DNA of 7,367 nucleotides, from assembly GCA_017462445.1 (NCBI GenBank), contig JAFTRB010000239.1, forward strand, positions 1 to 7,367, in the 5' to 3' direction. Origin of the DNA: Clostridia bacterium (GTDB taxonomy: Bacteria; Bacillota_A; Clostridia; Oscillospirales; CAG-272). The translations under genes were made by a program, and so were the position numbers. The notes beneath the pieces are model-generated. The model had not been told where the DNA came from and did not search any database. It was given only the letters and a program-made list of their open reading frames with translations. This document shows, one piece after another, positions 4,986 through 7,367 of this stretch. Numbering within the stretch: position 1 is the stretch's first letter; every line of letters starts with the position of its first letter.

Positions 4986-7367
4986 ATGAAGAACAAATTT
5001 CGGCTTTTGCTTTTAGCCTGTCTTGCAATTGTTTTGGTTGCCGCGCTTGCTGTATTTGCATTTGCTACAACCACGGCCGAGACGGTTCTCGCCTCGCTTA
5101 ACGGTGTTGCCCCCACCATCGCTGATGGCAAAATAGTTCTCCCTGCACCGAGTGCGGAGGGCTACGAGGTTTCGCTCTTTGGCTCATCAAATGAGAGTGT
5201 TATTGCCCTCGATGGCACCGTTTACACACCGCTTGTTGATACCGAGGTAGAGCTTATGTACAAGGTTACAAATACCGCAGATAGCACGGATACCGCAACG
5301 GCGCTTACTGCCAGCTGCAGTATAACCGTGTCAGGCGAATACAGTGTATCGGCATCAGACAATGCCGAGCCACAGGTTCTGCCCAAGCTTCGCGAGTGGA
5401 AGGGTTTGACAGGAACTGTCACCGTTACCGCGGACTCACGCATAATAATCGAAGATGAAAGTCGGGCAGCCCTTGCCGAGATGATAGGGCAGTATATCAC
5501 CGATATTACAGGCTTTGAGCTGGGGACAGTTATCGCAAGCACTCCTGTGGCTGGTGATATCGTCCTTACCGCATCCTCCGACACCGAGCTTGGAGATGAG
5601 GGATACACAGTCACACTTGGTGAATACATCGAGATTTCCGCACCCACCAATAAGGGACTTCTCTACGGTGGAACGAACGTAGCGCAGATGCTTACTCTCT
5701 ATGAGGGATATGCGCTCCCCTGTGGAATTATCCGTGATTACCCACAGCTTGAGGTTCGTTCGATTATGCTGGATGTGGCAAGGGTATATATTCCTCTTGA
5801 CTATCTTGGCGAGATATCTCGCTATATGGCATACTACAAGCTTAACCGAATGAGTGTGCATATCAACGATGTTGGCGGCGAGCAGACCTGCTGCTTCCGT
5901 CTTGAGAGCAAGCTTTATCCCGAGATAAATACCGGTGTTCCGGCTGATGAGATCTATTCCCAGGAAGACTATCGCGCATTTCAGAAGAACGCCCTGAATT
6001 ATGGCGTAGAGGTTGTTACCGAGATTGATACCCCTGCCCACGCAGGCTTTGTCAAGCTATATGACAGCACATTAATGCTTGATAACTCTCACATAGACCT
6101 CTCGGGCGAGAACTACGATCGCTCGGTTGCCTTTATCAAATCGCTCCTTGACGAGCTTCTTGACGGTGATGATCCCGTTATAGTAGGGGATAGGTTCAAT
6201 GTTGGTATGGATGAATACACCGCCGACCATTCAGCCCTCCTGAAATATATGAAGGATATAACCGACCACCTTCTTGCTAAGGGCATTACCCCCGAGGCTT
6301 GGGGTGCAGTTAAGGCAGGGGACTTCACAAGCGGCGCAGAGCTTGCAAGCACCGAAACGTTGGTGCATTGCTGGAGTACGGTTGAGGCGTCCTTCGCAGA
6401 TATTATAGGGCATGGCTACCCGATAATAAATAACAGTGGTACTTATCTCTATGTTTGTCCCGGTGGCTTTAGCAAGTGGTTCGCTGACAGGCTGGATCTC
6501 GTAAAGCTTTATGAGAACTGGGAAGCGTACCAAATTCTTAGCACCACCGTCAGCATTGCTCACCCACAGCTCAAGGGCGTGGAGTCTGCTCTCTGGAGCG
6601 ATATCTATATGGGTATGAGCAAGTATGACCTATTCTCCCGCGTCCGTGACCAGATAGCCCTCGTTTCCGAAAAGGCTTGGTATGGCGTACGCCCCGATGG
6701 CGCAACAGGCGAGGACTTCCTCGCCCGTGTAGAGAGCCTTCGTAATGCGCCCGGGCTTAACCCGATGCGTACCGTTGAGGCAGAGGACGGAGTCGTCCTC
6801 GATACAAGCTTTGATAATGCCGATGGCATTACCTTGAACGGAGCAACAATTTCGGGTGGTGTTCTTAACCTTGACGGCGCAGGCTATATCTCCTTGCCCT
6901 ACAAGGCGGTTGGCTACCCCTGGACATTGAGCTTCTCGCTTAACTATAGCTCGGGTACGCAGTCGAGCGCCCCTCTCTTTGATGGTGAGGAAGGAACACT
7001 GTATCTCAACTATGAGGGAACAGGCAAAATTGCATACGCCAGAGAGAGCGAAATTTACCTTCTCGATTATGTTGTTCCTACCAATGTGTGGCAGGATATC
7101 ACTCTCACATGTGATGGAAATGTGACAAGACTCTATGTAAACAGGGTTTTTGTCGCAGAGGGTAAGTATGCCACTGCCAGCACAACAAATATGCGTTCCT
7201 CCACATTTGTTATTCCCACCGAGTGCATAGGAGTGGGCGTTGTTGGCAGCATAGATAACCTTAAAATCCTTAATACGGCGATAAGCCACGATTATATGAC
7301 GGGCGCGGATATCATTAACTATGGTAATGTTGCCCGTGGTAAGCTTGTTTCGCTCTCTGGTATTGAA
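4986..7367 (+). CDS. Secreted GH20 beta-N-acetylhexosaminidase-like enzyme, truncated by right edge
   Basis: The frame runs unbroken for 794 codons to the window edge with no stop. GH20 enzymes release terminal GlcNAc, GalNAc or lacto-N-biose by substrate-assisted catalysis. Domains: a signal peptide (about 1-28, KNKFR then a long hydrophobic core); a bacterial Ig-like domain (about 32-118) with GSSNESVIALDGTVYTPL; a GH20b-type domain (128-249) with GLLYGGTNVAQML; and the catalytic barrel (about 253-570). The barrel shows RSIMLDVAR (260-268), HIND (292-295), EIDTPAHA (346-353), the catalytic pair D409-E410 in VGMDEY, and ALWSD (535-539). A LamG-like domain follows (606-765). NVARGK (781-786) then looks like the start of a CBM32/F5-8C sugar-binding domain that runs off the edge. 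GGAGG lies 4 nt before the ATG. It acts outside the cell or on the surface; wall anchoring would show only beyond the window. Hexosaminidase or lacto-N-biosidase cannot be separated by eye. Confidence 0.88.
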   Translation, partial: MKNKFRLLLLACLAIVLVAALAVFAFATTTAETVLASLNGVAPTIADGKIVLPAPSAEGYEVSLFGSSNESVIALDGTVYTPLVDTEVELMYKVTNTADSTDTATALTASCSITVSGEYSVSASDNAEPQVLPKLREWKGLTGTVTVTADSRIIIEDESRAALAEMIGQYITDITGFELGTVIASTPVAGDIVLTASSDTELGDEGYTVTLGEYIEISAPTNKGLLYGGTNVAQMLTLYEGYALPCGIIRDYPQLEVRSIMLDVARVYIPLDYLGEISRYMAYYKLNRMSVHINDVGGEQTCCFRLESKLYPEINTGVPADEIYSQEDYRAFQKNALNYGVEVVTEIDTPAHAGFVKLYDSTLMLDNSHIDLSGENYDRSVAFIKSLLDELLDGDDPVIVGDRFNVGMDEYTADHSALLKYMKDITDHLLAKGITPEAWGAVKAGDFTSGAELASTETLVHCWSTVEASFADIIGHGYPIINNSGTYLYVCPGGFSKWFADRLDLVKLYENWEAYQILSTTVSIAHPQLKGVESALWSDIYMGMSKYDLFSRVRDQIALVSEKAWYGVRPDGATGEDFLARVESLRNAPGLNPMRTVEAEDGVVLDTSFDNADGITLNGATISGGVLNLDGAGYISLPYKAVGYPWTLSFSLNYSSGTQSSAPLFDGEEGTLYLNYEGTGKIAYARESEIYLLDYVVPTNVWQDITLTCDGNVTRLYVNRVFVAEGKYATASTTNMRSSTFVIPTECIGVGVVGSIDNLKILNTAISHDYMTGADIINYGNVARGKLVSLSGIE

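Noticed and set aside
5436..7289. Minus-strand open frames of 201, 110 and 219 codons inside the GH20 gene
   Set aside because: The plus-strand frame shows continuous GH20 and LamG-like motifs across this range. The opposite frames show no recognisable domain or ribosome site.
1..7367. CRISPR arrays, tRNA, rRNA or prophage genes
   Set aside because: No regularly spaced repeats, tRNA cloverleaf or rRNA stretches are visible, and all confident genes are metabolic, regulatory or core functions.

Overview
The window looks like chromosome of a spore-forming Clostridia (Bacillota) bacterium, probably from an animal gut. It carries spoIIR, a gene specific to endospore formers, with Shine-Dalgarno-led genes, A/T-rich promoters with extended -10 elements and Rho-independent terminators. 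It also has a large secreted GH20 enzyme whose domain layout (bacterial Ig-like, GH20, LamG-like, apparent CBM32) is common in gut clostridia. The genus cannot be told from the sequence.

Layout, left to right. Positions 1-72 may hold the last codons of a rightward gene, followed by a terminator hairpin (96-137). smpB (292-759) and spoIIR (841-1455) lie in tandem on the minus strand, and smpB has its own promoter in the gap. A short divergent region (1456-1598) then serves spoIIR to the left and a cytoplasmic GH88 unsaturated glucuronyl hydrolase (1599-2786) to the right. The GH88 gene ends at a strong terminator. Next comes an A/T-rich stretch (2862-3938) of different character: promoter-like sites, a 31-codon ORF that may be the remnant of a membrane-protein gene, and a two-TM hypothetical protein with a PH-like tail (3319-3831). 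This stretch ends at a second terminator that matches the first over 38 nt, loop included. An AraC-family regulator (4017-4835, minus) is divergent from a GH20 beta-N-acetylhexosaminidase-like gene (4986 to beyond the right edge, at least 794 residues).

How the parts may work together. GH88 removes the unsaturated uronic acid left by polysaccharide lyases. The GH20 enzyme is exported and should release terminal hexosamine from host or microbial glycans. The AraC regulator beside the GH20 gene is its natural candidate controller, and the GH20 promoter has a good extended -10 but no clear -35, as activator-dependent promoters often do. No transporter, lyase or second glycosidase is present, so one shared pathway (for example glycosaminoglycan use) is only an inference. 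smpB (trans-translation) and spoIIR (mother cell/forespore signalling) are core genes.

No clearly new system is visible. The best leads are the duplicated 38-nt terminator around the atypical segment, and the face-to-face overlap of a candidate sigma-F promoter (spoIIR) with a sigma-A promoter (GH88).
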